From Mesorhizobium amorphae CCNWGS0123 (GTDB lineage: Bacteria; Pseudomonadota; Alphaproteobacteria; Rhizobiales; Rhizobiaceae), in the NCBI RefSeq assembly GCF_001686985.1, contig NZ_CP015318.1, forward strand, positions 1,672,001 through 1,736,000: a stretch of 64,000 bases of DNA, written 5' to 3'. How positions within the stretch are numbered: position 1 is the first letter of the stretch; each line of letters starts with the position of its first letter. A program made the translations under genes and the position numbers. This document shows positions 1 through 8,303 of the stretch, one piece after another. The notes beneath the pieces were generated by a model. It was not told the origin of the DNA. It ran no database searches and worked only from the letters and a program-made list of their open reading frames with translations.

Positions 1-1081
1 CGTCCCTGATGGTCTGGCCGACCGTCGCGGTCACTCTATCGATATCCCCCCCGATCGTCGCTTCGAGGCCTGCCCGCGTGATCTCGGCGGCGAAGCGCGC
101 GTCGGGAAGCGGGACCTGCACGCCGGCCGAGGGTTGGTCCGTCAGTGCGATCTTGGCCTTTTCGACCAAACCTGCCAGCGCATGTCCGTAGCGATGTTCG
201 ACGATATGGATGAAGCGATCGACCAGGTCGGCGCGTTCGGCCTCGAACCGGATCTGTCTCAGATGCGTCATCGCCCTGGCAGTGTAGACGAGGTTGATGC
301 GCTGCCATGTCGCCAGGTCGATGAAATAGCTCGCCGGCAAATTGCGCTTGCCGTCCTTGGTCGGCGTCAGATAGCCGAGCTGCGGCATCACATGGGCGAT
401 GCTGAGCAGCCGGTCGAAATCGGTGCCGCCTATATGGATGCCCCGGTTGGCCAGGATGTCGTCCTTGCGATCGGTCGAGCGGGCTCGCTCGGGCGAGACG
501 CGCACGATCGAAAAGTCCGACGTGCCGCCGCCCATGTCGACGATCAGCGCCAGTTCCTCGCGCGTGACCTTCTGTTCGTAGTCGAGCGCTGCTGCGATCG
601 GCTCGAACTGGAAGGCGATGTGCTTGAAGCCCTGGATGCGCGCTGCGTTCTCGAGTTCGCCTTGCGCCTTCGCATCGGCTTGCGCGTCATCGTCGACGAA
701 CTGCACCGGACGCCCAAGCACCACGTTTTCGACAGGTGCCTTTGCATCTTCCTCCAGCCGCCTTTTCAAGTGGCCGATGAACAGCCCGACGATTTCCATG
801 AAGCCGATCGAGCGCGCCTTGATGCGCGTCTTCTCATGCACCAGCGAACTGCCGAGTACGCTCTTCAGCGAACGCATCAGGCGGCCTTCGATGCTGTCGG
901 TATAGTCGGCGATGGCCCGGCGCCCAAAATAGGTGTGGTTGTCGTCGAAGTTGAAGAACACAGCACTTGGCAGCGTCACCTGGCCGTCCTCCAGTCCCAC
1001 CAGCCGGGGCTGTCCGTCGCGGATCACGCCGACGGTGGAATTGGACGTGCCGAAGTCGATACCGCCGAATGCTGGTCGCAT
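1..1081 (-). CDS. Hsp70-family chaperone (YegD-like), 3' end outside window
   Basis: Partial gene: about 360 N-terminal residues are visible and the C-terminus lies beyond the left edge. The protein starts MRPAFGGIDFGTSNSTVGV, the phosphate-1 motif of the Hsp70/actin ATPase fold. A second phosphate loop, VDMGGGTSDFSIVRV, lies near residue 190. The layout (no DnaK-type EEVD tail seen, insert-rich nucleotide domain) resembles the YegD branch of Hsp70-like proteins, whose clients are unknown. The start at 1081 is supported by an AGGAAA ribosome-binding site just upstream. The 173 bp between it and the next gene (1082-1254) show nothing distinctive. Family assignment is firm; the exact role is unknown. 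Confidence 0.85.
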   Translation of the reverse strand, partial: MRPAFGGIDFGTSNSTVGVIRDGQPRLVGLEDGQVTLPSAVFFNFDDNHTYFGRRAIADYTDSIEGRLMRSLKSVLGSSLVHEKTRIKARSIGFMEIVGLFIGHLKRRLEEDAKAPVENVVLGRPVQFVDDDAQADAKAQGELENAARIQGFKHIAFQFEPIAAALDYEQKVTREELALIVDMGGGTSDFSIVRVSPERARSTDRKDDILANRGIHIGGTDFDRLLSIAHVMPQLGYLTPTKDGKRNLPASYFIDLATWQRINLVYTARAMTHLRQIRFEAERADLVDRFIHIVEHRYGHALAGLVEKAKIALTDQPSAGVQVPLPDARFAAEITRAGLEATIGGDIDRVTATVGQTIRD

Positions 1082-1254
1082 CGCAGTTTCCTGTCGCTTT
1101 TTTTGGGGCAGCGGGACGGAGCCTTGTCAGCTGCGCCAATGTCCGGGTGACCGGACCTTTCTGCCGAACCGGATTGTGATGTGCGCTTGTTGCGCCGGGA
1201 GGCGGCGGTCTAGCGCATGAGCCCGCAAAGGGGAACAGGCTTTCGCGAGGAAAT

Positions 1255-2043
1255 CTAGTCTTTGCGGAAGATCAGCCTTCCAAGCCAGCCGGTGAGCATG
1301 GCGAGCGATACGGCGAAGACGCCGTAGAGGAACGAATAGTCGTGCGCGACGCGGAAGATCGACTGTTCGAAACCGGATTTGCGGATTTCGAGCTGGGCCG
1401 AGCTCTCCTTGATGAACATGCCGCTCTTGAACAGGAAGGCGCGGGCCTTATGGGTGCCGACCGGGACATTGGGCGCCAGCCTGACGGTGGCGCGAAACAG
1501 GTTCTGCGACAGGAACTGCACGCCGCCGACATTCTCGCTATAGAGGCCGGTCGCGGTCTTGCGGTCCCTCAACGCGGCGGTGAACTCCTCGATCGTCGCC
1601 GGGCTGTCGGTCACGTCAGCTGGCTTCATGTAGAGATTGGAGGCACCGAGCGAGAGCTGCTTGTAGCTGTTCGGATCGGTGACATCCTGCAGCGGGCGCG
1701 TGCTTGCCACCGAATAGGAGACCGGCACGTTCTCGAACGTTTCCGACTCCAGATTGATCCAGACGCCGAGCACTCTGTCCTTGCGCCGCACGACCACCGG
1801 CCGTGGCGGGCCTTCAAGCACGACGATCACGTCGTAGCGTCCCTGGCGCGCGACGAGCGGATCGGCGTTCTCCAGCGAACCGAAGATGGTGAGGTCGGCG
1901 CCGGAAAATCCGGCGGTGATCGACACGGCATCCGTGGACAGCCCGATCTGGATGCTTTCGGCCGGCGGCGTCTGCGCGACCGCAGGCAATGCGGCGACGA
2001 GCGACAGGAAAGCAGCGGCTGCGAACGCTTTCAGGCCCGCCAT
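1255..2043 (-). CDS. TIGR02186-type membrane-anchored protein, TauE/SafE partner
   Basis: 262 residues. A signal peptide (MAGLKAFAAAAFLSLVAALPAVAQT) leads into a mostly beta-rich periplasmic domain, and a single C-terminal membrane helix (about residues 235-255, FLYGVFAVSLAMLTGWLGRLIF) ends in a short cytoplasmic tail. This architecture matches the conserved TIGR02186 family of alphaproteobacteria, whose genes accompany TauE/SafE permease genes. Here its ATG overlaps the permease stop codon by one base (TGATG at 2043), so the two are probably translationally coupled. A periplasmic accessory role in anion or sulfur-compound export is inferred only from this pairing. Confidence 0.8.
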   Translation of the reverse strand: MAGLKAFAAAAFLSLVAALPAVAQTPPAESIQIGLSTDAVSITAGFSGADLTIFGSLENADPLVARQGRYDVIVVLEGPPRPVVVRRKDRVLGVWINLESETFENVPVSYSVASTRPLQDVTDPNSYKQLSLGASNLYMKPADVTDSPATIEEFTAALRDRKTATGLYSENVGGVQFLSQNLFRATVRLAPNVPVGTHKARAFLFKSGMFIKESSAQLEIRKSGFEQSIFRVAHDYSFLYGVFAVSLAMLTGWLGRLIFRKD

Positions 2044-2966
2044 CAGTTCAGGCCCGCGGCGGACAGCGAATAAAGATTGGGCGGCGTGACGAACAGATCG
2101 ATGGCAAGCCGGATGGCGACCGCCAGCACCAGCATCGCCAGCAGCGCCCGCAACTGCTCGCCGCGCAGCTTCTGGCCGGCCTTGGCGCCATATTGCGCGC
2201 CGGCGACGCCGCCGGCCATCAGCAGGAAGGCAAGCATGACATCGACCGTCTGGTTGGTGGTGGCGTGGACCAGCGTGGTGTAGGCCGAGGTGAAGATGAT
2301 CTGGAACAGCGAGGTGCCGATGACGACGTTGGTCGGCACCTTCAGCAGATAGATCAGTGCCGGCACCATGATGAAGCCGCCGCCGACGCCCATGATCGAC
2401 GACAGGAAGCCGATGCCGGCGCCGAGCCCTAGCACCGGGATGACACTGACGAACAGTTTCGAGGCCCTGAAGCGCATCTTCAGCGGCAGCCGGTGGATCC
2501 AGTTGTGCTGGCCGGATTTCTTCAGCACCGGAGCGGCACCGCTGCGGGTGGCGCGCAGCGCGTTCACGCTTTCGACCAGCATCAGACCGCCGACCGTGCC
2601 GAGCAGCACGACATAGAGCAGCGAGATGAACAGGTCGAGCTGCCCCATCCGGCGCAAAAGCGCAAAGACAAAAATGCCGCCGGTCGAACCGACAATGCCG
2701 CCGGCGAGCAGCACCCCGCCGAGTTTGAAGTCGAGCGTGCCGCGCTTCATGTGCGACAGCGCGCCCGAAAACGAGGAGGCGATGACCTGGTTGGCGCCGG
2801 TGGCGACCGCGATCGCCGGCGGGATGTTGTAGAAGATCAGCAGCGGGGTGATGAGAAAGCCGCCACCCACCCCGAACATGCCCGACAGGAAGCCAACCGC
2901 CGCCCCCATGGCCAGCAGTACGAAGACGTTGACGGAAATTTCCGCGATCGGGAGATAGATGCCCAC
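2043..2966 (-). CDS. Sulfite exporter TauE/SafE family permease
   Basis: 307-residue polytopic membrane protein with the internal duplication of the TauE/SafE family (PF01925): the glycine-rich motif VGGGFLITP near residue 34 recurs as VGGGFIMVP near residue 195, each followed by hydrophobic helices. About eight membrane segments are expected, with a cytoplasmic loop around residues 140-165. Members move sulfite, sulfoacetate or other organosulfur anions, but the substrate cannot be read from the sequence. The start is a GTG at 2966 with a weak ribosome-binding site. It is first in a two-gene operon with the TIGR02186-type protein. Confidence 0.85.
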   Translation of the reverse strand: MGIYLPIAEISVNVFVLLAMGAAVGFLSGMFGVGGGFLITPLLIFYNIPPAIAVATGANQVIASSFSGALSHMKRGTLDFKLGGVLLAGGIVGSTGGIFVFALLRRMGQLDLFISLLYVVLLGTVGGLMLVESVNALRATRSGAAPVLKKSGQHNWIHRLPLKMRFRASKLFVSVIPVLGLGAGIGFLSSIMGVGGGFIMVPALIYLLKVPTNVVIGTSLFQIIFTSAYTTLVHATTNQTVDVMLAFLLMAGGVAGAQYGAKAGQKLRGEQLRALLAMLVLAVAIRLAIDLFVTPPNLYSLSAAGLN

Positions 2967-3160
2967 CCGTCAGTCTCGATCAGTTTGCCTGTCGGCGATT
3001 GCAGCCGTTGCGGCAGTGTCGCACCGAAAAGCCAATTTTTTCTTGCGCCGACGGCGCGGCCGGGTTGGAAACCCATGCCGCGCCGCCGAAACAAAAAACA
3101 TCTCAATCAGTTAACAGGCAAATGTGTGGCAAGGGCGTCGCGGAAGCGACGCATATGCCG

Positions 3161-6100
3161 TTATTTGCGCGCCAGCAGCGCCTTTACCAGATCCGCGTCG
3201 ATTTCGCCGGTCGCCTTCATCTTGTTATCGGTCTGGAAGGCCATGATCGCTTCTCTGGTCTTCTGGCCCATCACACCGTCGGCGCCGCCGGCCTCGTAGC
3301 CGTTCTTGTTGAGGATGAGCTGGATGTTTTTGACCGCCTTCTTCATGTCGATGCTGGCGGTCGTCTGCGGCGTGCCTTCCTGCCAGGATTCGGGGATGTC
3401 GGCCGAATTGGCCGCCTGGTCGAGCGGCTTGGCCTTCCACAGCTCGGTGGCGGAGCGCGCCCGCTCCAACTGCTCGGGCCGCAGCGCATTGGCGATCTCG
3501 TCGCGCTTGGCCGCCGCATCCTTGTCGCCGGTCTTGGCGACGAGCGCGAACCATTTGTAGGATTCCTCCAGGTTCTGCTTCATGCCGACGCCCTTGGCGG
3601 CGAGGATGCCGAGATTGAACTGGCTGTCCTTGACGCCGAGGTCGGCCGCCGCCTGGAACCAGTGCGCCGCCGATTCATTGTCGGTCACGCCGTCCGCGGC
3701 CATGGCGAACAGCACGGCCAGATTGTGCATGGCGCTGGCGTTGCCCTGCGCTGCCGCCATCTGGTACCAGGTCTTGGCTTTCTTGATGTCGCGCGCGACG
3801 CCGATGCCCTTTTCGTAGAAATTGCCGATACGGTATTCCGCCGGCGCGAAGCCGAGCTCAGCCGATTTCTCGTACCATTTGGCGGCTGCGGCCATGTCTT
3901 CCTTGACGCCGCGCGACTCGGCAAAGCGCGACCCGACCTCGAACAGCGCCTTGGCGTCGCCACCGGCGGCCGCATCGCGCAGCGCCTGCGGGCCGGCATC
4001 GGCCGGAATGTCGATCTTGGCCGCGGCTGCTGCCGTGGCGGTATTGGCGGGAGGAACGGCACCCGTGGTGTCCTGGGCCGGGGCCGGGGCGACCGGCGTG
4101 GCAGCCATTGGCTGGCTGTCCGCATCCGCCGCCGCCGCGGCCGCAGGTGCCGAGGCCGCAGCAGTCGGCTCCGTCGCATCGGAAGGTGCCGCTGATTCCA
4201 TGGGGGCCGGCGCCGGCTCGGAAACGGCATCCATGGGCATATCGGCGCCTGATGGGGGGAAGGCGGGCTGCGCCAGCATGTCGTCCTTGACTGTCGGCTC
4301 GGAAGGCTCCGCTTGTCTGACGGCACGGGTCGGCGCGTCCTGCGCCATGGCCTCTGCCTTCGGCTCGCTTGCGGCATTGACCGATGCGGTTTCCACCGGC
4401 TGCGGGGCGACGATCGGCGCAATGTCGTTGCTGGCCACCGGGGCAGGGTCGGAGAAGAAGGCCTTGCCCAGCTGCAGGCCGGCCAGCGCCAGCATGATCG
4501 CGGCCGCCGCCATCAGGATCGGCTTACGCCGCGCCTTGAGCAGGTCGCCGATCCTGAGCGCCTTGACCGGTCCACTCATCGTCGACTGGCGCTTCAAAGC
4601 GTCGGCTTCAGCGGCGGCGGCCTGTGCGGCGCGCCTGGCAGCGGCGATGAAATCCGACTTTGCCGCGTCGCCCTCGCTGCGCTTGACCGGCTGGCCGCGC
4701 TCGTCACGCACGCGCTTCATGATGGCATTGAGGTCGGGTGCGCCGGAGCCTGGCTCAAGCGGCCGGTTGGCAAGCTTCGGGTCGAGCGGCTCGTCGAGAT
4801 CGACGCTCGGTATGTCGGCATCGGGCGCCGAGCCGGCAAGCGGCGGCATATCCGTGTCCTTCTTGCCCCTGAAGGCGCGGGCCAGTCCGCCGAACATCGA
4901 TTTCTTGCGGCCGGTCGTGTCTTTCTTGTCGGCGATCGTGTCCGAGCCGAGCGCCGCCATGGCGGCCGCGGCAGCCGCTTCAGCCGGCGAGCGCGGCGCA
5001 GGTTCGCCACGCATAGCCGGTTCGTTGCGCAGGATGGCGGCGGCGCGGCCATCGAGGTCGGCCATGTCTCCGGTCAGCGGCAGCGGCTGGTCGATATCCA
5101 TCGACGGCGCGTCCTGCACCGCGATCTTGGAGCCGCGTGCACTCCGCTTGGCTGTTGGCTGCGGGTCCACGAGTTCGCTGACGGCCTCAATCGGTTCGCT
5201 GGTTTCCAGCGAGCCCAGACGATCGACGATCTTGAGCAGCGTGTCGTGGATGGCCTCGAAGGTGCGCGAATTGCGCTCGTCCGAGCGGCGTGTCAGGGAT
5301 TCGAGCGTCTTCAGGTCCTGGGCGAGACCGCTGACGGCTGCCGTGTTGGCGCTCGTATCGGCCATCGAGCGCACCGCGCTCTCGGCCGCCTCGCGCGCCG
5401 CGCTGAGGATGGAATCGCGGGTTCCGGCCAGCGACTTCTCGATCTCGTTGAGGCGCGGGCTGATATCCTCGAATTCCGGCAGCGGCGTGCCGGGCTTGGT
5501 CAGATGCGCCGAAAGGCCGGAAACCTGCGCCTCCAGGCTGCGGATGAGTGCCGGGTCGATGCCGGCGACATGCGCGGCCGACGATTCCAGCCGGCTTGAA
5601 ATGTCTTCGAGCCGGCTCTCCAGCCCACGGATCGCCGCTTCGTTGGCGGGATCGGGAACCCGTGTCTCCAGGCGCTTGGCCAAAGCGGTGAAGCGGGCAT
5701 CGATGGCGTCCATGATGCCGGCGCTGTCGGCCTGCGGCATGCGCTGGTCCAGCCTGTCGGCAACTTCGTCCAGCCGCCGCTCGAGATCGCGAAACAGCAT
5801 GTTGCCCTGTTCGATCGCGTCGCCCTGGCGGCGTTCCATGATTCCGGACAGCGCGTCGAAGCGCTGTTCCAGACCCTGGAAGATATAGTCGGCGTCCGGC
5901 ATGGCCGGCGCGCGGTCTATTCTGTCGGCGATCAGCGCGATCTGCTTGCCGAGTCGCTCCATCGCCTGTTCCGGCAGGTTGGCGCGGCTGGCCAGTTCGT
6001 CGACACGGCTCGACAGCATGTTGAGGCGGTCGATGACTTCACCGCTTGGCTGAGCCTGCGTGACCTCTTCGATCTGCTGCGCCAGCGAGGCGATCCGCCT

Positions 6101-7105
6101 CTCGATGCGCTCGAAAGGCTCGGCATCGAAGGCGTTGGCCTGCGCGGCGACGGTCGAGGCGACGATGGCGCGTGAAATCTCGTCCAGCCGCTCGTCGATC
6201 ATGCCGAACGTGTCGCTGCTGCGATTGCTCTGCTGGCTGACGAAATGGTCGACGGCGCCGGCAAGTGTGCGGACCTTTTCCTCCAGCGACCGCAGCGACA
6301 GCGATTCCGGCAGATTGTTGACCGCACTGCTGATCTGCTCGAGCCGCTCGGTCAGCGCCGAAAGGCCGGCACCGTCGGTGCGCTTGCGCTGATCGGCGTC
6401 GACGCGGTCCTCGAAAGCGCTCCAGCGGCGGTCGAAGTCGTCCCAGCGGCGATCGACCGCCTGCACGCTCTCCTCGCGCGCCAACGTGTCGAGTGCCGCC
6501 TTGACCTGCTCCACCTCGAGCCGCAGCATGTTGACGCTTCTGTCGTCGCTCTTTTCGGCCAGCGTCTGGATGGCGCCCGAAAGCCGCTCGAATTCGACGC
6601 CGAGTTCGGCGCTGCTTTTGCCCGCCTGGCCGCCCGATTGTCCGCTTGCCTGGAAGGCCCGCTCGATGTCCTTGCGCAGCGCGTCGAATTCGCGCTTCAG
6701 CCCGGCGGTCATCTGGTGGCGCAGCTCCTCGCGCAGGCCGCGCAATTCGCCGGCGATCTTGCCGACCACGGCGACGCTGTCCTCCTGGCCGCGCACGCGG
6801 TCGATGTCGCGCGCGATCGCCTGATAGTTCTGGTCGAAGGCAGGTGCTGACGGCGCCGGGCTCTTCGGGCGCGGCGCGGGCTGTGGGTCCTCGTACCAGC
6901 GCTGCTGGTTATAGGGCTGGGCGCTGGCGTAACGCGGTTCGGCTGCAGGCCGGCGCGGTTCGAAACGTTCGGCGGTATCCTCGCGCGTCCGCTCCAGCCG
7001 CTGTTCCAGCGTTTCCAGGGAGCGGTTCAACTGCTCGAGCGTGGTGGTCGGCTTGCGCTGCCTGCCGGCATTGAGTGTATCGAGATAGGACCGCTTGCTG
7101 TTCAT
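3161..7105 (-). CDS. podJ: PodJ-like polar localization protein (coiled coil, TM, Sel1 repeats, peptidoglycan-binding)
   Basis: 1314 residues from the ATG at 7105 (MNSKRSYLDTLNAGRQRKP); in-frame codons extend upstream to 7291, but that stretch does not look protein-like. Order of parts: a long cytoplasmic, alpha-helical, coiled-coil-rich region to about residue 640; a low-complexity acidic and Ala/Pro region; a basic stretch and one membrane helix near residues 855-875 (PILMAAAAIMLALAGLQLG); a Pro/Ala-rich periplasmic linker; Sel1-type repeats at about 1048-1182 (for example AAKWYEKSAELGFAPAEYRI); and a C-terminal peptidoglycan-binding domain (about 1255-1314). The same architecture occurs in rhizobial PodJ1, a pole-organising cell-cycle protein. 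The orthologue call is by architecture, not alignment. Confidence 0.75.
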   Translation of the reverse strand: MNSKRSYLDTLNAGRQRKPTTTLEQLNRSLETLEQRLERTREDTAERFEPRRPAAEPRYASAQPYNQQRWYEDPQPAPRPKSPAPSAPAFDQNYQAIARDIDRVRGQEDSVAVVGKIAGELRGLREELRHQMTAGLKREFDALRKDIERAFQASGQSGGQAGKSSAELGVEFERLSGAIQTLAEKSDDRSVNMLRLEVEQVKAALDTLAREESVQAVDRRWDDFDRRWSAFEDRVDADQRKRTDGAGLSALTERLEQISSAVNNLPESLSLRSLEEKVRTLAGAVDHFVSQQSNRSSDTFGMIDERLDEISRAIVASTVAAQANAFDAEPFERIERRIASLAQQIEEVTQAQPSGEVIDRLNMLSSRVDELASRANLPEQAMERLGKQIALIADRIDRAPAMPDADYIFQGLEQRFDALSGIMERRQGDAIEQGNMLFRDLERRLDEVADRLDQRMPQADSAGIMDAIDARFTALAKRLETRVPDPANEAAIRGLESRLEDISSRLESSAAHVAGIDPALIRSLEAQVSGLSAHLTKPGTPLPEFEDISPRLNEIEKSLAGTRDSILSAAREAAESAVRSMADTSANTAAVSGLAQDLKTLESLTRRSDERNSRTFEAIHDTLLKIVDRLGSLETSEPIEAVSELVDPQPTAKRSARGSKIAVQDAPSMDIDQPLPLTGDMADLDGRAAAILRNEPAMRGEPAPRSPAEAAAAAAMAALGSDTIADKKDTTGRKKSMFGGLARAFRGKKDTDMPPLAGSAPDADIPSVDLDEPLDPKLANRPLEPGSGAPDLNAIMKRVRDERGQPVKRSEGDAAKSDFIAAARRAAQAAAAEADALKRQSTMSGPVKALRIGDLLKARRKPILMAAAAIMLALAGLQLGKAFFSDPAPVASNDIAPIVAPQPVETASVNAASEPKAEAMAQDAPTRAVRQAEPSEPTVKDDMLAQPAFPPSGADMPMDAVSEPAPAPMESAAPSDATEPTAAASAPAAAAAADADSQPMAATPVAPAPAQDTTGAVPPANTATAAAAAKIDIPADAGPQALRDAAAGGDAKALFEVGSRFAESRGVKEDMAAAAKWYEKSAELGFAPAEYRIGNFYEKGIGVARDIKKAKTWYQMAAAQGNASAMHNLAVLFAMAADGVTDNESAAHWFQAAADLGVKDSQFNLGILAAKGVGMKQNLEESYKWFALVAKTGDKDAAAKRDEIANALRPEQLERARSATELWKAKPLDQAANSADIPESWQEGTPQTTASIDMKKAVKNIQLILNKNGYEAGGADGVMGQKTREAIMAFQTDNKMKATGEIDADLVKALLARK

Positions 7106-7300
7106 CGATGCGCCCGTGTTCAGAATGGCCGGCTCGTGACCGGATTCCCCAAAGTCCTGCCGGGAACGAAGACGACCGCGCGGTTCTGCTGCGGTGGAAG
7201 ACGAGCCTCCCGGGTTTTCACCCGCGCTTCGAAAAACCGTGAAAAATTCGCTACAGGATAAACACGGGTGACCGACATGCGCACATTTCACCCAACGTGG

Positions 7301-7316
7301 TAAACAACGCGTTAAC
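7301..7316. promoter_or_regulatory. CtrA-like binding site upstream of podJ
   Basis: TAAA-N7-TTAAC at 7301-7316, one mismatch from the CtrA consensus TTAA-N7-TTAAC. A further TTAA follows at 7322-7325. It lies about 200 bp upstream of the podJ start. CtrA is the master cell-cycle response regulator of alphaproteobacteria. The assignment is a motif match only. Confidence 0.45.
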
Positions 7317-7420
7317 CAAGCTTAAGAAGTTGCAACATCCTTGACGGGCTGCCTGTCGGGTGCGGCATAAAGTTCTGGCCCGAGAACGCCCTTGCGTCAT
7401 GAGACGGCTATCGGTATAGC

Positions 7421-7440
7421 ATTGACGTAAACGTAAACGG
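7421..7440. promoter_or_regulatory. Operator-like repeat upstream of the MerR gene
   Basis: ATTGACGTAAACGTAAACGG. Its reverse complement (CGTTTACG, three variable bases, ACGTCAAT) matches 16 of 19 positions of the right part of the palindrome at 8194-8225. It sits about 125 bp before the MerR gene, as expected for autoregulation. Confidence 0.65.
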
Positions 7441-7563
7441 TGCGCAGATCCCGCCTTTTGCGATTTGTTTGTTGAAACCACGACTGGAAGCATGCCCCCG
7501 CTTCCACTCAGGCGACGCAAGGTCCCGGACCGCGATGCCACCAGACGGGGAAAGCCAGTGACC

Positions 7564-8025
7564 ATGAAACTTGTTTCGCCCGGCGAAGCCGCGGCCAATA
7601 CCAATGACATACCGAACGATGCCGGCGAGGATCTTGTCCGCATCGGCGAGATGGCCAAGAAATACGGCGTGACCCTGCGCACCTTGCGCTTCTACGAGGA
7701 CAAGGGCCTTCTCAATCCGCAGCGCGACGGTTCGACCCGACTCTATACGCGCCGCGACAGGGCAAGGCTGAAGCTGATCCTGCTCGGCCGCAAGGTCGGG
7801 TTCTCGCTGCGCGACGTCAAGCAGATGATGGATCTCTACGATCCGACCGGCTCCAACACCAAGCAGCTGCGGCTGGCGCTGGACAAGTCCGAGAAGCAGC
7901 TTACCCGCCTGCAGAAGCAGCGGGCGCTCATCGAGGATGCCATCAACGAACTCAGCGGCTCGATGGCCGCTGTGCGGCAGATGCTCGCCGAGCGTTCGGC
8001 GCCGCAAGCCAGCGCGGCCAGCTGA
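7564..8025 (+). CDS. MerR-family regulator of the adjacent beta-oxidation operon
   Basis: 153 residues from the ATG at 7564 (MKLVSPGEAAANTNDI); an earlier in-frame ATG at 7465 would add an Arg-rich, unlikely leader. The N-terminal winged helix is typical of MerR (IGEMAKKYGVTLRTLRFYED, with RFYEDKGLL and RDRARLKLILLGRKVGFSL), followed by a dimerising coiled coil (about residues 95-135, QLRLALDKSEKQLTRLQKQ). No cysteine pattern for metal sensing is present. The gene lies just upstream of fatty acid degradation genes, and both it and the operon carry the same operator. This is the pattern of LiuR-type MerR regulators of acyl-CoA catabolism, which usually respond to a CoA thioester. The effector is not deducible here. 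Confidence 0.85.
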   Translation: MKLVSPGEAAANTNDIPNDAGEDLVRIGEMAKKYGVTLRTLRFYEDKGLLNPQRDGSTRLYTRRDRARLKLILLGRKVGFSLRDVKQMMDLYDPTGSNTKQLRLALDKSEKQLTRLQKQRALIEDAINELSGSMAAVRQMLAERSAPQASAAS

Positions 8026-8059
8026 TCCGCCGGCATTAGGCAAACCGCCTGACCAATGA

Positions 8060-8090
8060 GAGCCGCGCGGCCCGTGCCGCGCGGCTCTTT
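8060..8090 (+). terminator. Rho-independent terminator after the MerR gene
   Basis: Perfect 12-bp stem GAGCCGCGCGGC / GCCGCGCGGCTC around a 4-nt CCGT loop, followed by TTT. It lies 34 bp after the regulator stop codon and separates it from the operon promoter. Confidence 0.75.
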
Positions 8091-8189
8091 GCATGACTCC
8101 CTCACGAAGAGAGGCGTCCGCTGCGCTGGCGTCCTTGACGCCGGGCCGCTACCGTCCCGATGCATGATGCCAAGGAAAATTTGTCGCAA

Positions 8190-8225
8190 CGTCAAAAATT
8201 GACGTTTACGCAAACGTCAATTTTT
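8190..8225. promoter_or_regulatory. 32-bp palindromic operator upstream of the beta-oxidation operon
   Basis: AAAAATTGACGTTT at 8194-8207 is mirrored by AAACGTCAATTTTT at 8212-8225 around a 4-bp centre (ACGC). The arms are perfect over 14 bp. An additional half-site, CGTCAA at 8190-8195, forms a second, overlapping small inverted repeat (GTCAA/TTGAC). The palindrome is about 80 bp upstream of the first operon start codon. Family knowledge: MerR proteins bind such spaced palindromes. Confidence 0.8.
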
Positions 8226-8303
8226 GCTATCCGGGCTTCAACATTGGTCCGTCTGCCGCGCACGGCACGATTTTGGGCCAAGACCGCATGGTGGAGGAAA
8301 CGC

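Larger units (their letters stand above)
7106..7563. other. Divergent intergenic region podJ / merR
   Basis: 458 bp without a credible gene. It holds a CtrA-like site at 7301-7316 followed by a second TTAA at 7322, and a MerR-type operator at 7421-7440. Promoters for podJ (leftward) and the MerR gene (rightward) must lie here. In-frame codons that could extend either protein into this stretch look non-coding (Arg/Pro-rich and without a good ribosome-binding site). Confidence 0.7.

Noticed and set aside
3822..5888. 688-codon plus-strand frame
   Set aside because: Ser/Ala-rich low-complexity shadow of the podJ-like gene on the other strand.
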